In this document: positions 1 through 8,684 of the stretch, in pieces
How positions within the stretch are numbered: the first letter of the stretch is position 1
Layout of the letters: every line of letters begins with the position of its first letter
DNA from: Caballeronia hypogeia
Lineage (GTDB): Bacteria > Pseudomonadota > Gammaproteobacteria > Burkholderiales > Burkholderiaceae
NCBI RefSeq assembly: GCF_001544875.2
Contig: NZ_FCOA02000007.1
Coordinates: forward strand, 62,001 to 126,000
DNA: 64,000 nucleotides
Direction: 5' to 3'
The notes under the pieces: generated by a model
The model's input: only the letters and a program-made list of their open reading frames with translations
Databases searched by the model: none
What the model was told of the DNA's origin: nothing
Made by a program: the position numbers and the translations under genes

Positions 1-2
1 CC

Positions 3-773
3 GCGCTGCTCGGCCATCTGGCAAGCCGCGGTCAGAAGACCGTCAATGCGGCCACGTTGATGGTGGCGGTGCTGGACAATACCGCCCGGTCTCAACTCGG
101 GCTCTTTACCACGCCCGAGGCCGTTGAGATGGCCAAACAAAACAGCATCGCCAAGGGCGTGCTGGAAGGCGAGGAGATGGGTCGCGTGTTCGCCTGGATG
201 AGACCCAACGATCTCGTCTGGAACTTCTGGGTCAACAACTATCTGCTCGGCAAGGCGCCGCCGGCCTTCGACATTCTCTACTGGAACAACGACACGACAC
301 GCCTTCCGGCGAAGCTGCACGGCCAGTTGCTCGACATCTTCAAGGACAACCTCTTCACCAAGCCCCGGGCACTGAACGTCCTTGGCACGCCGGTCGATTT
401 GTCCGAGGTAACGTGCGACACGTACGTGATGGCTGGCATGACCGACCACATCACGCCCTGGCGAGGCGTCTACAACACGGCGCGCGCATTCGGCGGCAAC
501 ACGCGTTACGTGCTGAGTTCGAGCGGGCATATCCAGAGCCTGATCAATCCGCCGGGCAATCCCAAAGCAAAGTTCTTCTGTAATGCAGACCTGCCCGAAG
601 ACGCCGACGCATGGCTCGCCGGGGCTCAACCTCATGCCGATTCGTGGTGGGACGACTGGCGCCAGTGGCTCGCCGAACGCTCGGGCGAACTGCGCGCCGC
701 ACCCAAGACGCTTGGCAACAGGCGGCACAAGCGACTGGCCGATGCGCCGGGAGCCTATGTCCTCGAGGCTTGA
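3..773 (+). CDS. phaC: Class II-type PHA synthase, C-terminal part (5' end outside window)
   Basis: Polyhydroxyalkanoate synthase polymerises (R)-3-hydroxyacyl-CoA into storage polyester at the granule surface. The frame is open from base 3, so the gene starts before the window; the first in-window TTG/ATG (57-62) is internal. The visible part has the alpha/beta-hydrolase C-terminal half: the Trp-rich stretch 'NDLVWNFWVNNYLLG', the catalytic Asp in 'AGMTDHITPW' and the catalytic His in 'SSSGHIQS'. The catalytic Cys would lie upstream and cannot be checked. The tail 'DSWWDDWRQWL' is typical of synthase ends. An intracellular PHA depolymerase follows 80 bp downstream, as in medium-chain-length PHA loci (phaC-phaZ). 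Confidence 0.9.
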   Translation, partial: ALLGHLASRGQKTVNAATLMVAVLDNTARSQLGLFTTPEAVEMAKQNSIAKGVLEGEEMGRVFAWMRPNDLVWNFWVNNYLLGKAPPAFDILYWNNDTTRLPAKLHGQLLDIFKDNLFTKPRALNVLGTPVDLSEVTCDTYVMAGMTDHITPWRGVYNTARAFGGNTRYVLSSSGHIQSLINPPGNPKAKFFCNADLPEDADAWLAGAQPHADSWWDDWRQWLAERSGELRAAPKTLGNRRHKRLADAPGAYVLEA

Positions 774-853
774 TCCGAACGCGTGACCCGGCCTCGCGAT
801 GGGCAATGCTGGCGCGCTCGCGCGGCGAACCGTTGAATTTCATAAGGAAAAGA

Positions 854-1687
854 ATGATGGAAAGTGTGCGCACCATGGAGATCCAGAGCGTCGTTCTGGA
901 AGGTCAATTGCTGCGGGTCGGCATCTGGCGAGGCAGCGATGCTTCGCCGCCGCTCGTGATCTTTAATGGCATCGGCGCCAATCTCGAACTGGTCCAGCCG
1001 TTCGTCGATGCGCTCGGTGATGTGGAAGTCGTGATGTTCGATATTCCGGGCGTGGGTGGGTCGCCGGCGCCGCTTGCGCCGTATCGCTTCTCCACGCTGT
1101 CCGCTCTCACCGACAAGCTGCTCGTGAAGCTCGGCTACAGCGGGCCGGTGGATGTGCTCGGCGTGTCCTGGGGGGGAGCGCTTGCGCAGCAGTTCGCGTA
1201 TCAGTATCCGTCGCGTTGCCGGCGGCTGGTGCTTGCTTCCACCTCGCCGGGCGTCATTATGGTGCCCGGACGGATTTCCGTGCTTTCCAAGCTGATCGGG
1301 TCCCGCCGCTATAAGGACCCGGAGTTTCTGCAGGAGGTCGGCGCGGAGATCTATGGCGGTGCATACCGGAGCGATCCCGAGTTGCTGAAGGAACACGGAC
1401 GTCATATTCAGGCGCCGGGCGGGCGTGGCTACGTGTACCAACTGCTTGCCGTATGGGGCTGGAGCAGCCTGCTATGGCTCGGGCGTCTGCGGCAGCCGAC
1501 GCTCGTCATGCACGGTGACGACGACCCCCTCGTGCCGCTCGTCAACGCGAAGATTCTCGCTTCCCGTATCCGTCAGGCGACGCTTCATGTCGTCGAGGAC
1601 GGTCACCTCTTTCTCGTCACGCGGACGAGCGAAGTGGCTCCCCTCGTGCGCGACTTCCTGTTTGCAGGAATAGCCCACACAGTCTGA
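854..1687 (+). CDS. phaZ: Intracellular PHA depolymerase, alpha/beta hydrolase
   Basis: Predicted to release hydroxyacyl units from intracellular PHA. The 277-residue protein is a plain alpha/beta hydrolase with oxyanion region 'FNGIGAN', nucleophile elbow 'GVSWGG' (Ser is the nucleophile), the acid in 'HGDDDPLVP' and the catalytic His in 'EDGHLF'. The ATG at 854 was chosen because AAGGAAAAG lies just upstream at 844-852 and because homologous sequence starts there; the same frame stays open further upstream but is unlike any protein. It follows phaC on the same strand. Assignment to PhaZ rests on the elbow sequence and the phaC context. Confidence 0.88.
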   Translation: MMESVRTMEIQSVVLEGQLLRVGIWRGSDASPPLVIFNGIGANLELVQPFVDALGDVEVVMFDIPGVGGSPAPLAPYRFSTLSALTDKLLVKLGYSGPVDVLGVSWGGALAQQFAYQYPSRCRRLVLASTSPGVIMVPGRISVLSKLIGSRRYKDPEFLQEVGAEIYGGAYRSDPELLKEHGRHIQAPGGRGYVYQLLAVWGWSSLLWLGRLRQPTLVMHGDDDPLVPLVNAKILASRIRQATLHVVEDGHLFLVTRTSEVAPLVRDFLFAGIAHTV

Positions 1688-1877
1688 CCGGCAGTGGCGA
1701 TGACCTGCCGCATCGAATACGGGGATCAACAGGCATTCAACATATCGAGCCTCGCCTCGCATGGCGCTTGCTGGCGGGGCCGGCGAGCAGCCGCTGACCA
1801 ATGAGGACTGTCCATGACGGCTGTCAACGCAATCCAGGCGTCCGCGGTGCGCTGCTCTGGTTGCGCCCGCGCCCATT

Positions 1878-2270
1878 TTGCGGATCGACGTATTCTTCGA
1901 TTTCATTTGCCCGTGGTGCCTGATTTGCAGTCGCCATCTGAGCGCCGCCCTGGCCCGATTCGCCGAATTGCACGCGGACGAGAATCTCAGCGTGACGTGG
2001 CGCTTGCAGCAACTTCTACCCGATAGACCTCCTCGGCGGCCTGGCGTACCAGGCGTTCTTCTATCTCGCACGCCTGCAGCGCGGAAAGCGTTGCCGCGCG
2101 GCGACAGCAGGTACGGGATACGGGCCGAGCTGCGGGCATCGACTTCCGGTTCGGCTTGCGACGGTCCGATGGAGAACATATTGGCTCGGTGACCGGACGC
2201 TCGCAAACGGCCAAAATTCTGACGTTATTCGAGGTGCAACACGGACGGTTGAGTGTTGACTTTGCTTCAA
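1878..2270 (+). pseudogene. DsbA/FrnE-family thioredoxin-like protein, frameshifted
   Basis: The first frame gives 'MRIDVFFDFICPWCLICSRHL', the N-terminus of the FrnE/2-hydroxychromene-2-carboxylate isomerase branch of DsbA proteins with its CPWC active site. After 'TWRLQQLLPD', near 2020, the similarity moves to another frame ('LLGGLAYQAFFYLARL') and then again ('GRAAGIDFRFGL'). The remainder, about 150 codons of a normal 210-220 residue protein, is missing. At least one frameshift and a truncation are visible, so it is not functional. The 190 bp between phaZ and this start hold nothing recognisable. Confidence 0.75.
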
Positions 2271-2390
2271 TAAGTGGCCCGTCGATTTGAGGCGGCGTAT
2301 CTTTCGTCGGACATGAGATTGGCGGCCCGAAATCGGTTGCACTGCAGGACTTGTCACCGTGCTTCGTGATCGCGTTCGTAGGAACCCTGG

Positions 2391-3644
2391 CTACTTGCCG
2401 GTATTGCCGTTCTGCTTATCCGCGGCGGACTCACGCTGCTGCAGGTAAGGCACCCAGTCGAGAATTTGCACGTTCGTGAAACTGAGCGGGCGCGTCGCGA
2501 AGAACATCACGGCGCGCAGCCCGTCTGTGTAATAAGTCATCCCATTCAACGTCGCCCGCGGGTGTGCCTGCGGTGCCGGACCGACTCCATTTACGAATCC
2601 GAGCTTATCCAGGCCGCCGGAATACATCATGTCTTGGACCAGAAAGTTTCGCGCCTCGTCCACATCCCCATGTAGCGCGTCACCTGCCATATCGTGTTGC
2701 TGGAAGCGGCGACCGACGGGCCGTCCGACCTGCGCCAGATACACGCGGCTACCGTTGAAGCGGATTGGCGCGAGCCATGCACGCAATGCAGTGGACGGCG
2801 CGCCCGCTTGTGCTTCCTTGCGCAGGACGACGTCGGGTCTGCGTCCAAATACCCACTGTGTGCGGTCGCTTTCGCGCAAGTCGCGACGATAGCCACGCCG
2901 CACCATTGCGGCACCGATGTCCTCAAGCATACCGATAACAATTAGGTTCAACGGATCGGTTTTCGATGTCGCGTGCTCATCCGTGGCACAACACGGTAAC
3001 CGCTCGAGCGCTGCGCGCAATGACCCAAGGTCCTGGTAGTCAGTGAATGCAGTCTCGGGATACACGAACGGTGTCAGCGCGAAACGCGAGTCAGCGCCAT
3101 CGTCCGGTACGGGCAGGAACAGCGAGAAGGGGATTAACGTCCTGCTTCCGAACATATCAATATTGACGAGTTTGATTTGCTGGTCGGGATTGGTGAAAAG
3201 AAACCCCGCGCGCGTGTCTCCGGGGGGCACGGGATTCTTGAATCCGAGCTTGATCAGGTGACTGTCGATGCTCGCATTCGTCCCTCCGCCGAGCAGCACG
3301 TGCATGGACCAGGCCACTTCGAGCGGCGAGAAGTAATCCGGATCGGTGCCCGAATGCAGCAGCCATAAAGGTTGTGAAGTCCGGTTCCGAACTTCGACCC
3401 ATACCGGCTGTACGTTGGTCTTGTTGATGTCGGCCCCGAAGATGCGTTTGCTGTCGTCGGATCCGAGCACGGCCGCGCTCACCTGGACGTCCTGCCTCGC
3501 CGCAGTGACAGCACGCTCGCGCAGCGGCGCATCGTCGACGTTCGTTGGGGCTGTCCATGTCGCGCAGCCGGCGAAAACCAGAAGGAGGACGATGCTGCCG
3601 ACCGCATATCTGAGTGCACGAGGGCACAATGGCAGCGCACTCAT
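2391..3644 (-). CDS. Lipoprotein with LssY C-terminal-like region (second of pair)
   Basis: A 417-residue predicted lipoprotein of unknown function. The start at 3644 gives a signal peptide ending in the lipobox 'LVFAGC', so the mature protein should be lipid-anchored on the periplasmic side. Later come 'QPVWVEVRNRTSQPLWLL', 'DPLNLIVIGMLEDIGAAMVRRGY' and 'GDVDEARNFLVQDMMYSGG', which resemble the LssY C-terminal family. It overlaps the upstream gene by ATGA, so the two are translationally coupled, and the proteins are clear paralogues. The frame continues open well upstream of 3644 but that part is the shadow of the neighbour. The role is unknown; the LssY link is family-level inference. Confidence 0.82.
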   Translation of the reverse strand: MSALPLCPRALRYAVGSIVLLLVFAGCATWTAPTNVDDAPLRERAVTAARQDVQVSAAVLGSDDSKRIFGADINKTNVQPVWVEVRNRTSQPLWLLHSGTDPDYFSPLEVAWSMHVLLGGGTNASIDSHLIKLGFKNPVPPGDTRAGFLFTNPDQQIKLVNIDMFGSRTLIPFSLFLPVPDDGADSRFALTPFVYPETAFTDYQDLGSLRAALERLPCCATDEHATSKTDPLNLIVIGMLEDIGAAMVRRGYRRDLRESDRTQWVFGRRPDVVLRKEAQAGAPSTALRAWLAPIRFNGSRVYLAQVGRPVGRRFQQHDMAGDALHGDVDEARNFLVQDMMYSGGLDKLGFVNGVGPAPQAHPRATLNGMTYYTDGLRAVMFFATRPLSFTNVQILDWVPYLQQRESAADKQNGNTGK

Positions 3645-4933
3645 TGTCTCGCCCCTGGCGGCGGATTGCTGCCGGGCCTGGCGCTCACCTTCCACGAAAA
3701 GAACTCGATCTCCGACAGCGAGGTGGGATGGCGGTCGAATACGAGGACCGCGCGGTACCCGTCGGTGTAGTACGGATCGGTGGTAAGGTTCTCGCTCGGT
3801 GCGGTTTGCGTGGCAGCGCCTACTCCCTTCACCAGGCCGATCCTCGTGAGGTTCTGCGAATAGGCCATGTCCTCGGCGAGCGCTAGGCGGGCCTCGTCTA
3901 CGTCTGGGTCGATCTTGTGCGTGGTGAACGTCGGTGAGTGAAACGTCATACGCGTGCCTATATCCCGGCTGATCTGGCCCATCCATACGGGCTTACCCCG
4001 ATAGCGCATGGGGCTCAGCCAAAGCCGCAGATGATTACGCTGGTGAATATTGTCACGCGCTTTCTGCAACGCTAGGTCCTGCGCTCGCCCAAACAGATAA
4101 AGATCACTGACCGGCGCATTGACATACCGGTCGCCGGAGAGCGCGGAAGTCACCATCCTCATGATCGCGCCCGACCACTTTTGCTCGGTCGGGCTCCAGC
4201 CGCGGCGCACCAGCGCGGGAAAGGCGTCGTCGAGGCCTCCCACGACGACCAGATTGAGCGGATCGCCGTTCTTCGTGCCGTCCTTGTTCGTTGCGCAGCA
4301 AGGAAGGGCTTCGAGAGCGACGCGAAACGCCTCGTCATCCGTATAGTTCACGATTTTTTCGGGCGGATAGATCTCGCGCCGAAAGACTTCGCTCACATGG
4401 TAATCGGCATAGAAGCCCGGCACGACCGTGAGGATCGAGAACGTCCTGGCGTGCGCGCTTGCGACAAGGTCCAACTGGACGAGCTTCGCGCCCTCGTTAA
4501 GATTGGTCAGCACGAATCCCGACCTGGTCTGCCCCGGCACGATCGGATTCTGGAACGCGAGGTCGCGGAAGCGCCGGTCGAGTTCGTCCTTTCCGGCCGA
4601 CGGATCGCTGTTAATGAACGCCTCGGCGGCTTCCGAAGCCGGGAAGAAATTTGGATCAAGACCGGGCGACATCAGGAAATAGCTGAGGGTCTCGTTGTTC
4701 GAGACTTCTATCCAGACTGGTTGCATTCCCTTCTTTGCGAGCGGGACGCCATAGACGGCCGCACTTTCTTCTGCAGAAAGCACCACTGCGGATACCCGCA
4801 GTCCGCCTTCAGTGCGCGTTACGGCGCGGCTCCTGTAGGTGAGCTCGCTGGTGGTAGAGGGCGCCATGGCGCAACCCGACAGGAACAAGGCTACGACGGC
4901 TGCGCCCAGAAGTCGATTCACTATTCCGTTCAT
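3641..4933 (-). CDS. Lipoprotein with LssY C-terminal-like region (first of pair)
   Basis: A 430-residue predicted lipoprotein: signal peptide 'NRLLGAAVVALFLSGC' with lipobox Cys at about residue 21. It shares the whole layout of its downstream neighbour: 'QPVWIEVSNNE', 'NPIVPGQTRSGFVLTN', 'DPLNLVVVGGLDDAFPALVRRGW', 'GKPVWMGQISRDIG', 'HKIDPDVDEARLALAEDM' and 'YYTDGYRAVLVF'. The central part ('IGS/DD..AL...GW', a Trp-rich strand, then 'H.IDPD.DEAR') fits the LssY_C family. The pair arose by tandem duplication and was kept intact in both frames, which argues that both are used. Function is unknown. Confidence 0.85.
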   Translation of the reverse strand: MNGIVNRLLGAAVVALFLSGCAMAPSTTSELTYRSRAVTRTEGGLRVSAVVLSAEESAAVYGVPLAKKGMQPVWIEVSNNETLSYFLMSPGLDPNFFPASEAAEAFINSDPSAGKDELDRRFRDLAFQNPIVPGQTRSGFVLTNLNEGAKLVQLDLVASAHARTFSILTVVPGFYADYHVSEVFRREIYPPEKIVNYTDDEAFRVALEALPCCATNKDGTKNGDPLNLVVVGGLDDAFPALVRRGWSPTEQKWSGAIMRMVTSALSGDRYVNAPVSDLYLFGRAQDLALQKARDNIHQRNHLRLWLSPMRYRGKPVWMGQISRDIGTRMTFHSPTFTTHKIDPDVDEARLALAEDMAYSQNLTRIGLVKGVGAATQTAPSENLTTDPYYTDGYRAVLVFDRHPTSLSEIEFFSWKVSARPGSNPPPGARQ

Positions 4934-5271
4934 CGCGTAACCCCGGTGCCGTTAGGGCAAGTACCAGCGATTCTTGTGATCAGTTCTTCACCGCTATCCG
5001 GCAAATTATAGTGGGTGAGTTTGGGGCATCGAACAACCGTATTGATGGAATAGTTGGAGACTGCCGCGAATTCGAGGATGGCAGTTTCTACTTCGATAGC
5101 TGTCGTTCGCGCGGGAAACCTGTAGCAGCCGCTTCGGGTCGATGAGGCGCCGTCAGGCTCCGCACCCCCGGCCGAGAACATCGCAGCAATTGCCTGGCAT
5201 GTGACGTAAATAACAACAGATCTCGCTCGAAGCGGTGTAGTTTGGCCGCCGGTCGTACGTACAAACGTCAA
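4930..5271 (-). CDS. Possible small hypothetical protein upstream of the lipoprotein pair
   Basis: An open frame of up to 113 codons that ends in an ATGA overlap with the next gene, the same coupling seen between the two lipoproteins. That geometry is the main reason to list it. Residues such as 'IEVETAILEFAAVSNYSINTVVRCPKLTHYNL' look protein-like, but no family is recognised and the N-terminus is uncertain (an internal ATG, giving 'MFSAGGAEPDG', is also possible). It may instead be the 3' end of a longer gene cut off on the upstream side, where an IS has inserted. Confidence 0.35.
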   Translation of the reverse strand: MTFVRTTGGQTTPLRARSVVIYVTCQAIAAMFSAGGAEPDGASSTRSGCYRFPARTTAIEVETAILEFAAVSNYSINTVVRCPKLTHYNLPDSGEELITRIAGTCPNGTGVTR

Positions 5272-5287
5272 TTAGGATACCAAATCA

Positions 5288-5344
5288 TGTCGAGGCTATT
5301 TTGAAATGTCGGGGTTTGAGCTTTTTAGAAATGTCGGGTTTTTA
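5288..5344. repeat. Left terminal inverted repeat of the IS
   Basis: Begins TGTCGAGGCTA and contains two copies of a motif of the form ATGTCGGG(G/T)TTT spaced about 26 bp apart. It pairs with 6816-6872. Confidence 0.8.
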
Positions 5345-5368
5345 GGTTGTAAATCTCACTGTAAAAGC

Positions 5369-6772
5369 TCATTTCTCCACCGCGGCTGCCCGTTCTCGCG
5401 CGGTACTCAAGACCGCCGCATTGAACTGCTCGCGCGTCAACTCGCGCTGCGTGCGGGTACCGACCTTGCGTTCTTTTGGCCGCGGCGCCTGACCTTGATT
5501 CGTGCGCGAGGGTGAGCCCGACGCGCGCCGGTTATCCCGCTCGGCCTGCAGCACCTGCGCGACCTGCAACGCGTGACCCAGGCGCTTATTGTCGAGCACT
5601 GCACCTTGATCGATTTCGGAAAGCCGGTCGTATTGGCGATAGGCGAGGGCCGCGCCGTTCACACGAATCTCGATGCGCCCATCCGGATACTCGAATACGT
5701 CCAGATACTGGTGAATCAGCGCACGGTTCTCCGGCGTATCGTCCAACATATAAATCACTCGGTCGTACTGCACCGTCAACACCTTGGTCACGCGGCGCGC
5801 CACCCGCGAACTCAGGACCAGGTCGAGATCTTCGTCATCACGCAATGGCCGATGCGCATTAAATGTCCCCTTCGGCACCTTGCCAAAGCGGCCATTGAAG
5901 TCGGCGATGAAGTGGGGCGCATAGGCATTGGCCGCTTCCTTGGTATCGATGCCGCGCAGTCGCAACTCTTTCACCAACCTATCCTGCAAGGTCAGATTGG
6001 CCCGCTCAACGCGTCCCTTTGCCTGGCTGCTATTGGCACACCAGGTATCGATGTTGAGCTCGTACAAGGCCCGCCCGAACTGCGTAACACCTTTGCCAGC
6101 GGCCTCGGCATGGCCGTTGCAATGGAACACGGCCGCTTTGTCGCTATAGAGCGCCGCCGGCTTGCCGTGCTGCTCAAGATACTTGCGGGTGGCCTCGAAG
6201 TAGCTGAAGGTCGACTCGGTCGCAGTAAAGTGCAAGGTCATCAGGCGGCTGGTGGCATCGTCGATGAACACCAAGAGCGTGCAGGCCGGCGCGCGTTCCT
6301 CGAACCAGCGATGATCGCAGCCATCGATCTGGATCAGCTCGCCCAGACACGAGCGCCGGTTTCTCGGCTGATGCAGTTTCGGTGGCCGCTGCTTGCGCGG
6401 GATCCACAGACCCGCATCGCGCATCCAGCGCCGTACGGTTTCCTTCGCCAACGCAACGCCGTGACATTCGCGCAGCTTCTCGCAGGCGAGCGTCGGACCA
6501 AAATCGGCGTACCGCTCGCGCACCAGCGCCATCGAGCGGGCTCGCAGGGCGACCGGCAACTCACGGTTGCTAGGCTGACCGCGCTTGCCCGAGATCAGTC
6601 CGGCCGGACCGCTCGATGCGTAACGCCGCGCGAGGCGGCTGATCTGACGCTCGCACAGTCCAAGCCGCTCAGCGGCAAGTACCATCGTCAACCGATGTTC
6701 ACACACCGCCTCGATGATCTTGATGCGCTCGAGTTCATGCATAGTCGCCGTGATGAAACCACGCTCGTTCAT
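5369..6772 (-). CDS. ISNCY-type DDE transposase
   Basis: Transposase of the surrounding IS, 467 residues. The N-terminal third is a helix-turn-helix region ('MVLAAERLGLCERQISRLARRY'), followed by an RNase H-like integrase core. Acidic residues sit in 'GELIQIDGCDHRWFEERAP' (first Asp), 'ALYSDKAAVFHCN' (second Asp) and 'QAKGRVERANLTLQDRLVKELRL' (Glu), the usual DDE order. The start at 6772 has AAGGGG seven bases upstream; the frame extends to 6820 but without a ribosome site. Full length and uninterrupted, so probably active. Confidence 0.88.
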   Translation of the reverse strand: MNERGFITATMHELERIKIIEAVCEHRLTMVLAAERLGLCERQISRLARRYASSGPAGLISGKRGQPSNRELPVALRARSMALVRERYADFGPTLACEKLRECHGVALAKETVRRWMRDAGLWIPRKQRPPKLHQPRNRRSCLGELIQIDGCDHRWFEERAPACTLLVFIDDATSRLMTLHFTATESTFSYFEATRKYLEQHGKPAALYSDKAAVFHCNGHAEAAGKGVTQFGRALYELNIDTWCANSSQAKGRVERANLTLQDRLVKELRLRGIDTKEAANAYAPHFIADFNGRFGKVPKGTFNAHRPLRDDEDLDLVLSSRVARRVTKVLTVQYDRVIYMLDDTPENRALIHQYLDVFEYPDGRIEIRVNGAALAYRQYDRLSEIDQGAVLDNKRLGHALQVAQVLQAERDNRRASGSPSRTNQGQAPRPKERKVGTRTQRELTREQFNAAVLSTARERAAAVEK

Positions 6773-6815
6773 GGCAAGCCCCTTGAAGACGCTTGCCACC
6801 AGCGTGCGCCTCAGG

Positions 6816-6872
6816 AGCAAAACCGGACATTTCTAATGAGCCCAAACCGGACATTACTAAAAAGCCCTGACA
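6816..6872. repeat. Right terminal inverted repeat of the IS
   Basis: Inverted partner of 5288-5344, ending ..GCCCTGACA at 6872 and followed by the AATCA target duplication. Confidence 0.8.
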
Positions 6873-7144
6873 AATCAAAAAGCGATAATTGTCTTTATGT
6901 CAAATTAGCCGGTCGTCTGACTGCTTTGAGATGTCCGTATCGGCACCTGTCGACGCGGTCTACTCGTGATCAAGCGCCGCCGTTTCTCATAGTCTTGGCC
7001 GCAGTGGGAGACGCCCACGATCGAGGCTATCTCGGTCTCGCGCGTATAGGCGACGATCGCGTGCTCGCGGGATTGACTGGTGCTAAGCCCGTACAGCAAG
7101 TCGTCATTTTCGGATTCCACCAGCGGTAACTGCTGTCGTTATGC

Positions 7145-7400
7145 TTACAGGCTTCCAGGAACCCTCACGCCGGGCGTTCGCGCATGAAATTGAGCGGCGT
7201 GCCGAACGCGCTCCCGTGCGACTGATCGTCTTTGGAAACACCCGTCCCGTGTGATTTCCACAAGATAGTTCGCCAGCAGGTTTGCACTGGCCGTCAGCGT
7301 TCGGTCCTTCATCTTGACAAGCGCCCATTCTCCAAAGCGGTTGCTGTTCATCCGCACGTTGAGCGGCAGAATGGCATCACGCGCATTGCCAAAAAAATCG
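7145..7400 (-). pseudogene. C-terminal remnant of a LysR-family regulator
   Basis: The minus strand reads 'DAILPLNVRMNSNRFGEWALVKMKDRTLTASANLLANYL', resembling the end of the LysR effector-binding domain. No HTH domain or start is present, and the frame shifts around 7390, where a run of seven A occurs. Call is from pattern recognition of a short segment. The bases between the IS (6872) and here show nothing else. Confidence 0.45.
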
Positions 7401-7470
7401 CCAAATAGCGATTGTCGCCGCGCACATGGCCTTTCCGGCTTAGTCGGCTCGGGGTATCAAGAAGTGTCAC

Positions 7471-7536
7471 GCTCTGCGCGGCAGGGATAGCTTGGAGGGC
7501 CCTTCTTCGGAGGCAAGCGAAGCGCGCGGCGCCACA
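7471..7536 (+). repeat. Imperfect direct repeat, copy 1, left of the DUF4917 gene
   Basis: About 66 bp, GC-rich, starting GCTCTGCGCGGCAGGGATAG, roughly 70% identical by eye to 8744-8808. The two copies bracket the DUF4917 gene. Confidence 0.5.
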
Positions 7537-7649
7537 GGCCAATAGTATGGGGCACGAGCGACCTGTCATCAGCATGAACGGATTGCCTATGCCCACGAAA
7601 ATTCCCTCAAAGCATCATCGTATAAGAAAACCACAAGGAGGAGTCCGAG

Positions 7650-8684
7650 ATGCCTCACACCATCGCGCAGTGGACGCAGATTGCCCCCCACTACCATCGA
7701 GGCACGATTCTTCTGGGCAATGGAGCCAGCATGGCTGTCTCGCCCAGCTTCGGCTACGGCTCGCTGCTGGAGCACGCCCAGCGAAATGGCTTGCTCGCAG
7801 ACGATGTAAATCGCCTCTTTCACTCTTTCGGAACATCCGATTTTGAGCTGATCCTTCGACTAGTCTGGCAGGCATCCAACGTCAACAAGTCACTGGAGAT
7901 ACCCGACCGTCGCACGCACCAGGCCTACCTGAATGTCCGAGAGTGTTTGATCCAAGCCGTGCGCGATGTGCATCCTGAGTACGACCAGGTGAACGGTCAG
8001 TTGCCCAGCATGTACGAGTTCCTTCGGGGATTCGATACTGTCATTTCGCTAAACTATGATTTGCTGGTCTACTGGACGATGACCTACGGGCTGAACATCC
8101 AAGATGGTCATCTATTCAAGGATTGCTTCCTCGGGAACGGCGTACACGGCGCATTCAATGACGCGTGGCAAAGATTCCGTGCACCCTACAGGGAGCAGAC
8201 CAACACGTTGGTGTTCTATCCCCACGGAAACTTGGCGCTGTGCCGCAATGCTGTGGAACAGGAGCTCAAGATCCACAACGCTGGAGCAGGCTTACTTGAG
8301 GCAATCCTTCAAGCGTGGCGCAGCGAGCAATTCGTGCCGCTGTTCGTCAGCGAAGGAACGATGCAGCAGAAGGTGACCTCAATCCAGAATAGCTACTACT
8401 TAGCTACTGTGTACAGAGAGGTGCTCACATCGCAGCGATTCGCGTTGACCCTGTTCGGTTGGGGACTGGGGGAGCATGACCGGCATCTGCTGAAACGGAT
8501 GCGTGGAACCGGAATTCAACGGGTAGCGGTCGCTGTTTTTCGTGGGGATCAGGTCTACTGCAACTATGTGCACCAAGTCATTCAGGACGATCTCGGGCCT
8601 GTTCAGGTCGATTTTTTCGATAGCGAAAGCCCCGGTTGTTGGATTCACGCGGCGCCTCCAGGCCTTGGTCAATGCGGGCTCTAG
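7650..8684 (+). CDS. DUF4917/SIR2-like family protein, probable defence effector
   Basis: A 344-residue protein with a SIR2-like fold pattern: 'LLGNGAS' (residues 21-27, nucleotide-binding loop), 'SLNYD' (133-137), 'FYPHG' (189-193) and 'FGWGLGEHD' (269-277). This order (GNG, NYD, HG, GxGxxxxD) is shared by SIR2-like and DUF4917 proteins; several SIR2-like families degrade NAD+ during phage infection. The start is clear: AAGGAGGA at 7635-7642 before the ATG. It stands alone, between two imperfect direct repeats, next to ietAS, which fits a defence cassette. NADase activity is inferred, not shown. Confidence 0.8.
   Translation: MPHTIAQWTQIAPHYHRGTILLGNGASMAVSPSFGYGSLLEHAQRNGLLADDVNRLFHSFGTSDFELILRLVWQASNVNKSLEIPDRRTHQAYLNVRECLIQAVRDVHPEYDQVNGQLPSMYEFLRGFDTVISLNYDLLVYWTMTYGLNIQDGHLFKDCFLGNGVHGAFNDAWQRFRAPYREQTNTLVFYPHGNLALCRNAVEQELKIHNAGAGLLEAILQAWRSEQFVPLFVSEGTMQQKVTSIQNSYYLATVYREVLTSQRFALTLFGWGLGEHDRHLLKRMRGTGIQRVAVAVFRGDQVYCNYVHQVIQDDLGPVQVDFFDSESPGCWIHAAPPGLGQCGL

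Larger units (their letters stand above)
5288..6872 (-). mobile_element. Intact ISNCY-like insertion sequence with 5-bp target duplication
   Basis: The two ends are imperfect inverted repeats of about 56 bp: the left end begins TGTCGAGGCT and the right end, read inward on the other strand, begins TGTCAGGGCT, and both carry two internal copies of an ATGTC(C/G)GG(G/T)TTT motif. The element is 1585 bp and is flanked by AATCA on both sides (5283-5287 and 6873-6877), a direct target duplication. With an open transposase frame, this is a complete and probably recent insertion. A truncated relative lies at 17686-17888. Confidence 0.88.

Noticed and set aside
611..853. Upstream extension of phaZ
   Set aside because: The open frame overlaps phaC in another frame; the SD and homology start at 854.
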